DNA from: JAAEQD01 sp964521815
Lineage (GTDB): Bacteria; Zixibacteria; MSB-5A5; UBA10806; 4484-95
Direction of reading: 5' to 3'
Length of the DNA: 14,068 nt
NCBI GenBank assembly: GCA_964521815.1
Contig: CAZFSN010000070.1
Location: 1-14,068, forward strand
Position numbers and translations under genes: made by a program. Shown here in pieces: positions 1 through 8,200 of this stretch. Position 1 is the stretch's first letter; every line of letters begins with the position of its first letter. The notes under the pieces are model-generated. The model ran no database searches, had not been told where the DNA came from, and saw only the letters and a list, made by a program, of their open reading frames with translations.

Positions 1-1
1 A

Positions 2-97
2 ACTGTCAGACATGAAGAGGTGATCTGGTCTTATTGGGGCTTTTTACCGATAAGTAATCTACATTTACACATATTCGTTTTCCCAATGGGTGAATAA
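2..97 (+). CDS. Possible C-terminal end of an upstream gene (partial)
   Basis: The frame starting at base 2 is open to a TAA at 95-97, giving 31 codons that end in FPMGE. The other two forward frames are closed early, by TGA at 13-15 and TGA at 19-21. The stop shares bases with the start codon of the next gene (TAATG), an arrangement typical of translationally coupled operon genes. The residues are not recognisable as any family, and 31 codons can stay open by chance, so this is a weak call based only on the open frame and the overlap. Confidence 0.25.
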   Translation, partial: TVRHEEVIWSYWGFLPISNLHLHIFVFPMGE

Positions 98-927
98 TGA
101 CGCCTACAGAAGATTATATTATGGTTGCGGCTTTTATATTATGCGGCGGCTTTGCGCTGGTTTTGGGATTTTTCAAGTTCCGGAAATATCGTGTCATTCG
201 GGATACGCCGCGTTCCAGGATCGGATCACTGTCGAACGGGATTGTTGAAATCGAAGGCAGCGTTGAAACCGATAAACTTATCAAGTCGCCATTCTCGAAA
301 GCTGATTGCGTATTCTATAAATACGAGATCAAAGAATATCGCAGGTCCAGTTCATCCCAGAGTAAGCGCTTGTCCTACCGATGGGAGACAGCTAGCTCCG
401 GCGACCATCGGGTGCCATTTTACGTAGTAGATGAAACCGGCAAAGCTTTGGTTGAGCCGGATAAGGCCGACTTCGTCGTTTCACATAAAAATGTATATTC
501 TGAAAAGAACCCGGGATCAAATGACTCAGTTATGGCGATCCCCAAATTCATAGAAAAACTGAAAAACTGGGATACAAATGATCCAGCACCATTATTCAGC
601 GATGAATTGGAACTGGAACCGATGGATTCAAGAACCAATTTCCAACGCGCCAGAGTTGGAGGCAGGAGGTATCACGAGTACTATATCGAACCAGGCGATA
701 AATTATTCGTGTTAGGAACAGCGACCAAAAGAACTGACTCACCAAGCGACATTGTTATTAAGCGAGGCACGGATGACAAAACGTTTGTCATCTCGGATAA
801 AAGCGAAAAGGCGGTGCTTAAAAGCCTGAAGAAAATGACGCGGATTTGTTTTATCCTTGGAGCCATCTTTATAGCGGCCGGTATTGTAATGTTACTTATG
901 ATTCCGGGAGTCATCCCGGAAGGTTGA
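97..927 (+). CDS. Two-pass membrane protein with GIDE/BAM-type domain
   Basis: 276 residues. A hydrophobic segment at about residues 8-27 and a second at about 248-270 flank a soluble region of about 210 residues, so both ends should sit in the membrane. The soluble region matches the prokaryotic GIDE (BAM, 'beside a membrane') family: an early IVEIEGSVE strand, a SPFSKADCVFYKYEIKEY segment, then YYIEPGDKLFVLGTA and FVISDKSE near the end. In eukaryotes this domain occurs in the mitochondrial ligase MUL1 next to a RING finger. No RING or metal-binding cysteine cluster is present here, so ligase activity should not be inferred. The prokaryotic role is unknown and may involve membrane stress or lipid or protein binding. 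The ATG at 97 has only a weak GGGTGA ahead of it. An ATG at 121 would still keep most of the first membrane segment. No operon partner follows. Confidence 0.9.
   Translation: MTPTEDYIMVAAFILCGGFALVLGFFKFRKYRVIRDTPRSRIGSLSNGIVEIEGSVETDKLIKSPFSKADCVFYKYEIKEYRRSSSSQSKRLSYRWETASSGDHRVPFYVVDETGKALVEPDKADFVVSHKNVYSEKNPGSNDSVMAIPKFIEKLKNWDTNDPAPLFSDELELEPMDSRTNFQRARVGGRRYHEYYIEPGDKLFVLGTATKRTDSPSDIVIKRGTDDKTFVISDKSEKAVLKSLKKMTRICFILGAIFIAAGIVMLLMIPGVIPEG
902..921 (+). terminator. Perfect 8-bp hairpin over a gene end; doubtful terminator
   Basis: TTCCGGGA at 902-909 and TCCCGGAA at 914-921 form a perfect 8-bp, mostly GC stem with a 4-base GTCA loop. It spans the last codons of the GIDE-domain gene, ending 4 bases before its TGA. 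The bases that follow are AT-rich but contain no run of T, so it is not a standard intrinsic terminator. It could be a transcript-end stabiliser or coincidence, since the same bases encode IPGVIPEG. Confidence 0.35.
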
Positions 928-1558
928 TTAAAATATTGAGTTTCATCGAAAGCTACCTGAGACATTTTAAAATATCTACTTCGTGCTTCTTCTAATTGGC
1001 TAAGCATCACTGCGGAATCATTCATAACTGATAAAATATGATATCATTTTGAAAATTACCGGCGCATCATTAATATTTACTGCCCTAATGTATACCTGTA
1101 AAGCCATCTATTCTTTTGATGCGGCCTATTATTGCGCTCTGTAACTTATTATTTTCCAGCAAGTTCCATTAATGAATTTATAGAGGAATGAGGTTTCGAA
1201 TTCAAAAGTCACAAAAGCTTGCTGAGAGTGAGGTAGGGGCCGCCTCCAAGGCAATCAATTGATATACATAAAGTTATAAACAATAACGGATTGTGGTTTT
1301 GTCACTCTCGGCAAACATATTACTGTTATAAATCTATTTTATTTAGCATTTGACGCTGTGAGAAGTTAAAAGCTAACCATGCAAAACTGCCCATTTTAGC
1401 CTATAATTATAGCTTTGTTTTTTAAATGTATTTATTATCTTTATACTGTAATATTGCGATTCATATGTTCTGGCAAAGATAGAATTTTGGCATACATATG
1501 TTTATGCCTTGGCTGGATAGAAATAATAATATGTTATAATTTCAAGAGGAGAAGCGCT
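928..1558. other. Intergenic region before the secreted-protein operon
   Basis: No convincing gene lies in these 631 bases. The notable content is copy A of a 168-bp direct repeat (1080-1247), which holds a short ATG frame at 1188-1262. The frame of the downstream gene is open back to an ATG at 1415, but that extension would bury a good signal peptide, so it is treated as leader. A TATAAT at 1402-1407 lacks a matching -35 box, so no promoter is called. Confidence 0.6.
1080..1247 (+). repeat. 168-bp direct repeat, copy A
   Basis: Aligns without gaps to 3440-3607 at a constant offset of 2360 bases. Two blocks are well conserved: 1080-1100 (19 of 21 identical by hand count) and 1151-1247 (83 of 97). 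The stretch between is poorly conserved. Within the second block AGCAAGTT (1158-1165) can pair with AGCTTGCT (1216-1223), and an ATG at 1188 opens a 24-codon frame. The function is unknown; it could be a structured leader or end RNA, a dispersed element, or a relic of segment duplication. Confidence 0.88.
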
Positions 1559-2911
1559 ATGCAAAATCGCTACAGGTATGTATTAGCAAGTTTAGTGTTC
1601 ATTGTGATTGCATCAGTAGCAATTGCTGAAATCCCTCATCTGATTAACCTTCAGGGATACCTGGTAGATGATACGGGACCTATATCGGGAAGCCTCGAAG
1701 CGACTTTCAGAATTTATGATGCTCCATCAGGCGGTACCTCGCTCTGGGAAGAGACCGATTCGATAGTTGTCGATAACGGACTTTATTCTGTTATCTTGGG
1801 CCAAATAAATCCAATCAACATAGCTTTCGAAGATGAAAGATGGATAGGTGTTCAGATGACCGGACATCCTGAAATGTTTCCCCGCTATCGCCAGACTTCA
1901 CAGCCATTTACCTTTGTTGCACAGTTAGCTGACAGCAGTAACACGATTTCAGATAATGCCATAACCTCGAGCAAAATAGAGAATGAGACAATCCAGCCGG
2001 AAGACCTTTCGTTTATTCCCGCGATAAGGCCAATTATTGATCCTCAAATTGGCCCTGGTGAAATATCCAATGATGCTATCAGAAGTGATCATATATTTAA
2101 TGGTACAATTCTAATTGAGGATTTATCGTTTACCCCAACAACAAGACCCCTTAATCCCGGTATTGAGACATCTGAAATAAGTGATAACGCAGTTACTTCG
2201 AGCAAAATTATGAATGGTACAGTACAAGCTGAAGATCTTTCTTTTACCCCAGTAACGCGCCCTCTAAGCCCAGGGATAACAACAGCAGAAATCAGTAATA
2301 ATGCGATCAACAGTGCTAAAATTATTGACAACTCAATAACTCTAAATGATATAGGACAAAATGGCGCTTCATCAGGCCAAACAATTAAATGGAATGGATC
2401 ACATTGGATCGCCGCCAATGATAGTGTTGGTAGCTTCGATCCGCCTCCAACAGCGGGGATTGCGTCGACCCACACTTCTGTTTCCACAACTCTGATCAGT
2501 GAATCAATGACTGATATAACTACAGTTACAATCAGCACACCGGATGATGGTTATATTTTCGTTCAGGGCCGTTGCAGAATTACATTCGATAATGGTTCTA
2601 CCGTTCTTCCAATATCCGCATACTTACAAATAGATGAAACCCCCGGAGGTATGGAAACTACTCCGTATTATATCACTGCCGGATTAACGGGTACCCAAAA
2701 TTTAGGATATGCCGATTATATCCCAGTATATGTTGATCGTGTATATCAAAAATCAGCGGGAACTTATACTTTTAGACTGGAGGGAAGAGGTGGGGGAATT
2801 GATCCTTCCTCCGTGGTTCGTGCGGCTTCGCAAAGCGTCACAGCTATTTACATTCCAAACGCAATGGGGTCTATCAGCGTCGGTAATACCACGGGGAGTA
2901 ATGGGAGGTAG
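1559..2911 (+). CDS. Secreted protein with 38-39-residue repeats and beta-sandwich-like C-terminus
   Basis: 450 residues from the ATG at 1559, chosen because AAGAGGAGAAG lies just upstream and a classic signal peptide follows (hydrophobic core residues 8-20, likely cleavage after AIA at 23). Residues 24-122 resemble a domain common at the start of secreted FCB proteins: INLQGYL, then ATFRIYD, SLWEE, NGLYSVILG, WIGVQM and QPFTFVAQLAD. Residues 130-266 hold three repeats plus a partial fourth, on the pattern ISDNAITSSKI..GTIQ.EDLSF.P..RP. Residues about 271-284 read SSGQTIKWNGSHWIAAN, a motif seen in tail-fibre-like proteins. The last 150 residues look like a beta-sandwich (TISTPDDGYIFVQGRCRI). 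The architecture suggests an exported fibrous or adhesin-like protein, but the partner is unknown. Its stop lies 3 bases before the ATG of the next gene, so the two are probably co-translated. It has no sorting domain of its own. Confidence 0.9.
   Translation: MQNRYRYVLASLVFIVIASVAIAEIPHLINLQGYLVDDTGPISGSLEATFRIYDAPSGGTSLWEETDSIVVDNGLYSVILGQINPINIAFEDERWIGVQMTGHPEMFPRYRQTSQPFTFVAQLADSSNTISDNAITSSKIENETIQPEDLSFIPAIRPIIDPQIGPGEISNDAIRSDHIFNGTILIEDLSFTPTTRPLNPGIETSEISDNAVTSSKIMNGTVQAEDLSFTPVTRPLSPGITTAEISNNAINSAKIIDNSITLNDIGQNGASSGQTIKWNGSHWIAANDSVGSFDPPPTAGIASTHTSVSTTLISESMTDITTVTISTPDDGYIFVQGRCRITFDNGSTVLPISAYLQIDETPGGMETTPYYITAGLTGTQNLGYADYIPVYVDRVYQKSAGTYTFRLEGRGGGIDPSSVVRAASQSVTAIYIPNAMGSISVGNTTGSNGR
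1946..2356 (+). repeat. Coding tandem repeats, 38-39 codons each
   Basis: Repeat units begin at residues 130, 169, 207 and 245 of the 450-residue secreted protein. Each begins IS.(N/D).AI.S.KI, continues with a GTIQ.EDLSF-like strand and ends in RPL.PGI, except the last, which is cut short at NDIG. The units differ clearly at both DNA and protein level, so the expansion is old rather than recent slippage. Confidence 0.85.
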
Positions 2912-2914
2912 TTG

Positions 2915-3433
2915 ATGAGATATTTAATATTAACCACAGCGATTATTATATTGGCCCCGTTAAATATATTTTCTCAAACGATATCTCATCAGCGAATAAG
3001 TGTCGGTTCGGGTGGAGGTAAATCATTGGATGGTACATACACTAACTTTGTTATTATGGGACAAACAATATATGGTGAATCGACTGACAACGTGTTTGTA
3101 GGAAGCGGCGGTTTTCTAGGCGGCGCCGATGAATGGTTTGTATCGATTAATGAAAAATTCGATCTTCCTTTAGAATTCAAGCTGTCACAGAATTATCCGA
3201 ATCCGTTCAACCCGAATACTACGATCAGCTATACTGTTCCTCACTCCTCACATGTAATACTCGAAGTGTATGATATTCTTGGTCGAAAAACGGCTACGCT
3301 GGTGAACGAGTTTCGGGATGCTGGCCGACACACTGTGATCTGGCAAGCGGATAATAACTCATCCGGTATGTATTTCTACCGGATTGTTGCCGGGGATCAT
3401 ACTCAGGCAAGGAAAATGTTATTGTTAAAATAG
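2915..3433 (+). CDS. Small secreted protein with type A (Por/T9SS) C-terminal sorting domain
   Basis: 172 residues. The ATG at 2915 is preferred over the in-frame TTG at 2912 because GGGAGG at 2903-2908 is then 6 bases from the start. Residues 1-21 form a signal peptide ending in FSQ. Residues 24-70 are glycine-rich (SVGSGGGKSLDGTYTNF, FVGSGGFLGG), like the repeat found in many FCB surface proteins. Residues 88-172 are a type A sorting domain: LSQNYPNPFNPNTTISY, then LEVYDILGRKTATLV, GRHTVIWQADN, SSGMYFYRI and a closing KMLLLK. In this family the domain directs cargo through the outer membrane by type IX secretion and is cleaved or anchored. Little mature sequence remains besides the sorting domain, so the protein may act with the upstream 450-residue product, to which it is tightly coupled. 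Confidence 0.92.
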   Translation: MRYLILTTAIIILAPLNIFSQTISHQRISVGSGGGKSLDGTYTNFVIMGQTIYGESTDNVFVGSGGFLGGADEWFVSINEKFDLPLEFKLSQNYPNPFNPNTTISYTVPHSSHVILEVYDILGRKTATLVNEFRDAGRHTVIWQADNNSSGMYFYRIVAGDHTQARKMLLLK

Positions 3434-3439
3434 CAATCG

Positions 3440-3607
3440 CTGCTCTAATGTATATCTGTAAAACATAATCAACATTTTCCATAGCTCTTTATTGGATTTC
3501 ACAACTGATTGTTTTCCAGCGAGTTCCGTTTATATATTTATAAAGGAATGAAATTTCGAATTCGAAAGTCACAAAAGTTTGCTGAGAGTGAGGTCGGGGC
3601 CGCTTCT
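3440..3607 (+). repeat. 168-bp direct repeat, copy B
   Basis: Second copy of the element at 1080-1247, starting 6 bases after the stop of the sorting-domain gene. The alignment is gap-free. The paired segments AGCGAGTT (3518-3525) and AGTTTGCT (3576-3583) keep all eight pairs of copy A through G-U wobbles. An ATG at 3548 opens a frame whose first 20 residues match copy A at 17 positions. After about 3607 similarity stops, and the frame runs on to 3730 into the 3' end of the opposing RidA gene. Confidence 0.88.
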
Positions 3608-3666
3608 TTTGGAATCAAGAAATTAACTGTATTTATAATTTATGGTGAATTGCCTGATGTATATTA

Positions 3667-4056
3667 CTATTCGGAATTGGTATCCGAATCCATGCAAGCG
3701 ATGCCCTCAATTTCGACTTTAGAGCCATAATGTAAGTTTGAACAGGGCACAACACATCTGGCGGGTTTATGATCCCCAAAAAAATCGGCATAACAGGTAT
3801 TCACTCGGGGCCAAAGCTCAATGTCCGAAATATATATGGTTAATTTGGCGATACTATTCCTATCTATTCCGACTTCGTTTAGAATAGTCTCGAAAGCCGT
3901 CAGAGCTTTGACAACCTGGTGTTCGACGTCACTATCGGGATTGTCATTAGCTCCGACCCCGAGTTGCCCGGAAAGAAATATCATGTTTCCAGCCCGCATG
4001 GCATGCACATAATGCCCCTGAGGAGAAGGAAGATCGGGTGAAGTAATTGCTCTCAT
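3667..4056 (-). CDS. RidA family protein (YjgF/YER057c/UK114)
   Basis: 129 residues, the usual length for this family of small trimeric cytoplasmic proteins. RidA hydrolyses the reactive enamines and imines made by PLP enzymes such as threonine dehydratase; other subfamilies have other or unknown roles. Landmarks align with the E. coli protein: GHYVHA (tyrosine), GNMIFLSGQLG (serine), VNTCYADFFGDHKPAR (active-site arginine) and VEIEGIA (glutamate). The arginine-to-glutamate loop differs from the archetype (CVVPCSNLHYGSK), so the subfamily is uncertain and no symbol is given. The ATG at 4054-4056 has AAGGA about 6 bases upstream on its strand. It stands alone on the minus strand and converges on repeat copy B. 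Confidence 0.94.
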   Translation of the reverse strand: MRAITSPDLPSPQGHYVHAMRAGNMIFLSGQLGVGANDNPDSDVEHQVVKALTAFETILNEVGIDRNSIAKLTIYISDIELWPRVNTCYADFFGDHKPARCVVPCSNLHYGSKVEIEGIACMDSDTNSE

Positions 4057-4301
4057 AAAATATCCTTTTTAATTTAGATAAATTAACTTATCCTCTTTGA
4101 GATAATTATACTGAACAAGAAACGGGGTGCCAACATAAAATAACCCTTCTCCCCGCGTCAAAAATACGACAACACTTGATGGTATATCTGTGGTATTCTC
4201 TGGTGCTTTCTGGTGTCGAAAAGTGTAGGTCGAGATGAGCCTAATTTCTAGCGAGTCAACGCAATAGGATAGCTGGCAACAACTTGGCAAAAACCTCGTC
4301 C
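4057..4301. other. Intergenic region between RidA gene and tRNA remnant
   Basis: These 245 bases are the RidA upstream region followed by sequence without a recognisable gene. A minus-strand frame spans most of it but overlaps the tRNA-derived bases and has no recognisable motif. The 26 bases just before 4302 do not form a tRNA D-arm, and no partner for the acceptor strand is found. They would be the element-side sequence if 4302 is an integration junction. Confidence 0.5.
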
Positions 4302-4348
4302 GAGGAATCATAATCCTCGTGTCCGGGGTTCGAGTCCCTGCGCCGCTA
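4302..4348 (+). pseudogene. 3' half of elongator tRNA-Met (CAU); candidate attachment-site remnant
   Basis: Reads as tRNA positions 27-73. The anticodon stem is GAGGA/TCCTC around loop ATCATAA (U33, anticodon CAU, A37). The variable loop is GTGTC. The T-arm is CGGGG/CCCTG around TTCGAGT. The 3' acceptor strand is CGCCGCT, and the discriminator is A. No CCA is encoded. The expected 5' acceptor strand (AGCGGCG) and a D-arm are absent upstream, so this cannot be a working tRNA. CAU could also be read as Ile2, but the loop and variable region resemble elongator Met. A break at the anticodon arm with an intact 3' end is the usual product of tyrosine-recombinase integration into a tRNA gene. Confidence 0.82.
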
Positions 4349-5280
4349 ATTGTCTTTCAAGGAGTTACAGGGATTCATAAAACGAGCACTGATACTTGCG
4401 GTTACAATCCGCTAACATTTAATATAAAAAAGACCGCCCGCATATCCAAGCGGCGATTGTTGGGGATAGCCGTAGTCCCTAATGCGGGAACTTTCCCAAT
4501 ATTTCGTCATTGTACTCAGTCGCTCGGTGTAAAAAACTCATCGGCGTTTTAATAGGGTATGCCCGGGCAGTTTCCGCAAATTGAAAATCTATATCAACCC
4601 GGGTTACCGACAAAGCCTCCACTCGATATGTGCCGCCAGTTTTTCGCTGGCCATGACTTTATTATAATTTTGGAATTTATTTGCAATTTGGATTTTACAC
4701 AAAAAAGCGTCAGATTCGTTAGTAAGCATTATTCCATTAAATGTCAAATCGTTCAGCAAGATGATCAAATATTACGATTACCCATATCCGCATACGCATT
4801 ATACTGGCTATTTATTGGTGTTGACTTGTTAATGCATTAATAGTAGCTTTTTTCCGAGAATTAAACGTTGGTTTATCCCTCAAGGAAATCAGGCCTTGAT
4901 ATTTGTTCTACTTAAAATTTAGGGTACGCTTGATACAATACCATGCTTTCAGCCTAGCCAGAAGCGTATTTCAAAACTGTATTAAATGATGTGTTGATGA
5001 GTGACTTTTAACTTCTGTGTTCGACATTTGAGATTTTTTACCAAGGAATTCTTTAGTGATAGCACCTTTGGTAGCACGTTAACATTTTGATATATATAGG
5101 GTTATTTGTTTGATATCATGTTAATAATCGGAAAAGGAGGCTTTGGAATTAAGACAGGTCTACGTATGTTTACTGCTGGAATTAAACGGGCAATTCTGAC
5201 ACTTTTAGCATCTATATTCGGCAGCAAAAATCTGGATTTTAATTAAAAAGATTAGCCTAAAATCTTCAAAGAGGGAACAA
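4349..5280. other. 932-bp gene-poor region before the giant gene
   Basis: AT-rich with no recognisable gene. Frames of 77 to 93 codons exist (for example 4559-4840) but lack convincing ribosome sites and family motifs. A 42-codon frame at 5118-5246 has a hydrophobic, basic stretch (GIKRAILTLLASIFG) but no Shine-Dalgarno sequence. The last 15 bases hold the ribosome site of the giant gene (GAGGG at 5271-5275). The region should contain that gene's promoter, but no clear -35/-10 pair was found. Confidence 0.6.
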
Positions 5281-8200
5281 ATGAAAAAAAGTATTAATGT
5301 GTTACTCACTTGTCTTCTGGTTCTTTGTGCTGGAGTAGCAATTGGAGCCAACATCGACGTAAGCCAACCCAGTTACTGCACTACCAACAATGCTTACGAT
5401 CGCAATCCATCGGTCATTTACGATGGCGCGAATTATTGGCTGTTTTATACGAAAGGAGACGATGTCTCCACAGATGGCGTACGCGGCCCAACGTATGATC
5501 CCGATGGCGATACTTACGTAGTTTACTACAAGACAGCCTCGACTATCGACGGATTAGCAGGCGTTTCTGAGACCAAGCTGACATTATCAGAGTCAAATCG
5601 GCCGACTGGTTTTGATCAGCGTGTTGTTTCGGCCACGGCCTTTAATGGCAAGATTTACGCTTTTGTGTCAAGCGGACAATCCGGTACAGATCGAGGTCTG
5701 TATTATTACGAATATAGTGGAGGCAGCTGGAGCGGGCCGACAACTCTTATAGCCGATGCCACGGCCAGCGGCGCTCATGTAAATGTCACATCGGATAATT
5801 CATACGTTTACATTGTCTGGGAATCATCAGATGGATCATCGGATTGTTATACCTGGAATGGGACTACGCTCAGCTCTAAGATCGATATAAGCGGCGGCAA
5901 TCAGCCCAAAATCACTTACTATTTAAGCGGCAAATCAGGCAACTTATTTGTCGTAAATATTGAAGATGACACCGGCGATATCGAAGTATACTTTGCTCTA
6001 GCCTCGCCAAACCCGTTGTTTAGCCATCATTCAACAGCTATACCGGGAGGCGGGTTTTACGATCCATGTATTTTCAACGATGGATCTGATCTTTATGTAG
6101 TGACTGCTCCTTTTATTGATGCCGATGATCATCAGTATTTGATTCAGGCCAAATTTGATATTTCCTCATCGACATGGTCAAGCGCAAAATCAGTATCTTT
6201 TGGTGGCTATGGAAACACATACTGGTGGGATTTTTGGCCTTGCGGTTACTATGATGGATCAAATGCTTACGTATTTTTCGCCACCGAAACCAACAGTCCG
6301 GTTTTCAGCGATGGCGAAATCGCGTATATTAAAATGGATTGGGATTTGGCCAACGATCACTATTTCTACATTCAAAATGCCGTGGATCAAGCTGTTTCCG
6401 GAGACGAGATCAGTATATATCCCGGATCTTATTTAGAACAGGTTGTTGTAACAACTGATGACTTAACGCTTGCTGGTTCAGGAAATGGCACAGATCCGCT
6501 CACAAGCACAATAATCAAATCACCTGAAACCTTGACATATTATTTCACAACAGGAACTAACAATAATTATCCTGTTTTGGGTATTGATGGTGTTTCAAGC
6601 TGTTCTATCCAAAATTTAACTGTTGATGGCGATAACCAGGGCCTCAATAACTACAGGTTCGATGGCATCGCGTTTTGGAATGCCGGCGGTACGGTTAATA
6701 ATGTTGACATTCTAAACATTATGAACAACCCTTTCAACGGCGCTCAACATGGTGTCGGTATTTATTCCTATAATGAAACCGGCGGGCCATATACAATAAC
6801 CCTAAACGATATACTGGTTGAGAATTTTCAGAAAAACGCTGCGGCATTGAGCGGCGAGGGACTAATGGTTGATGTCGATAATATGACTTGTATCGGGGAA
6901 GGTCCAACGTCTGTTATAGCTCAAAATGGAATTCAGATCGGATATGGCGCCAGTGGAACGGTTGATAATTGCTCAATAAGTGGAATTGATTATACGGGTT
7001 CAGGTTGGGCGTCAACAGGGCTTCTGGTTTACGGCGGTGATGTTGATGCCTCGGGAGTAAGCCTGGATCAATGCCAGACCAGTGTTTTTTACGAGAATGC
7101 CAACGGAACTTTTGATAACGGCTTGATTACTAATCCGACGGGTGATGGTATGTATGCGTGTAATTCATCTGTTTCCCTAACCAGCATCCCGCGTCGGCTA
7201 GCTCAGCCAATTGATGATTTCAGGATCGAAAGAACAACAACGACAGTATTTGATGTGAATATCTTAAACAGCACGATCACCGGGCAAGGTATAGAAAACA
7301 GCTGGGGTATTGGAGCTTATTCCTCATCGGCAGATCCCGTTAATTTAACTGTGACAGGCTGTGCTATCTCTAACTGGGATTACGGTGCTTATGCTTATGA
7401 TTACGGCGGCCCAGTGAACGTAACTGCCTATGACAACAGCATAACCACATGTACATATGCGGTTGGTTCGAACACGATTAATATTCAGGACGCGTCCGGC
7501 AACTGGTACGGCACAACCAACCCCGAAGATCTGGTAATGTTATTTGAGGGCGGTGTCGACTATACACCCTGGCTCAACACTGGCGATGATATGGATCCCG
7601 TATCACCCGGTTTCCAGGGAGATTTTTCTGTACTCTGGGTTGACGACAGCAGCCCGCAAACCGGTCCTGCCGGATATATCGAGGAGGGGATTGATTTAGT
7701 ATCCGGCAGTACCGTTAATTTAGCGGCCGGAACATATAATGAAACAGCCACAATCGATAAAACGTTATCTCTAATCGGCGCCGGTGTAAATCAAACATTC
7801 GTCACCGGAGGCGTTGCGTTTAGCGCGGGCATTTCGGATGTCACCGTTCAGCATATCTATATCACCGGCGTAGCCGCTTCAAATTCAATAATCCGTAGCG
7901 ACGGCGTTAATACTAATCTGACCATAGATGACTGCATTATTGATGGAGAGGAAATCGCGGGGCGCATGGGCTACGGCGGCGGCAGCCTTGAAGGCGATGT
8001 TACAATTACAAATAGCGAATTCATGAATGTCGCGGGTTGGTCGCTTTTTGATTCCAAAAGCGGCAGCGGTGGTGATGGTTCGCCTTTGGGGACAATTACT
8101 TTTGCCGATAATTACATCCATGAATGCGATGGTTCAATCGTATTCAGAGGGCTTTCGACCGACCGTACCGATGTTGTTAACATCTACAATAATACCTGGG

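Noticed and set aside
1221..1226. CTGAGA motif in the repeat as a TPP riboswitch
   Set aside because: None of the other conserved TPP elements (the CTGA...GG.TAATGCC block or closing helix) is present, and the downstream genes are not thiamin genes.
1535..1540. Perfect TATAAT as a -10 box for the secreted-protein operon
   Set aside because: It is only 18 bases from the ATG, so transcription would start in or after the ribosome site. No suitable -35 box was seen.
1415..1558. Upstream ATG extending the 450-residue secreted protein by 48 residues
   Set aside because: The extension would bury a textbook signal peptide, while the ATG at 1559 has a strong ribosome site (AAGAGGAGAAG) directly upstream.
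3608..3730. Extension of the copy-B mini-ORF as part of a real 60-residue protein
   Set aside because: Similarity to copy A ends near 3607, and the last part is antisense to the conserved RidA C-terminus.
4069..4311. 80-codon minus-strand frame
   Set aside because: Its first codons are antisense to the tRNA remnant, and it has no family motif or ribosome site.
4535..4620. IGYAR-like residues after a TTTTAATAGGG stretch as a serine recombinase start
   Set aside because: The frame hits a stop soon after, and the following residues do not match the resolvase pattern. Five residues can match by chance.
4559..4840. 93-codon forward frame
   Set aside because: No convincing ribosome site, no recognisable motif, and the composition resembles AT-rich intergenic sequence.
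5281..5340. Lipoprotein signal on the giant protein (cysteine at residue 16)
   Set aside because: The residue before the cysteine is leucine, not G/A/S, so the lipobox rule fails. Ordinary cleavage after A23 fits better.
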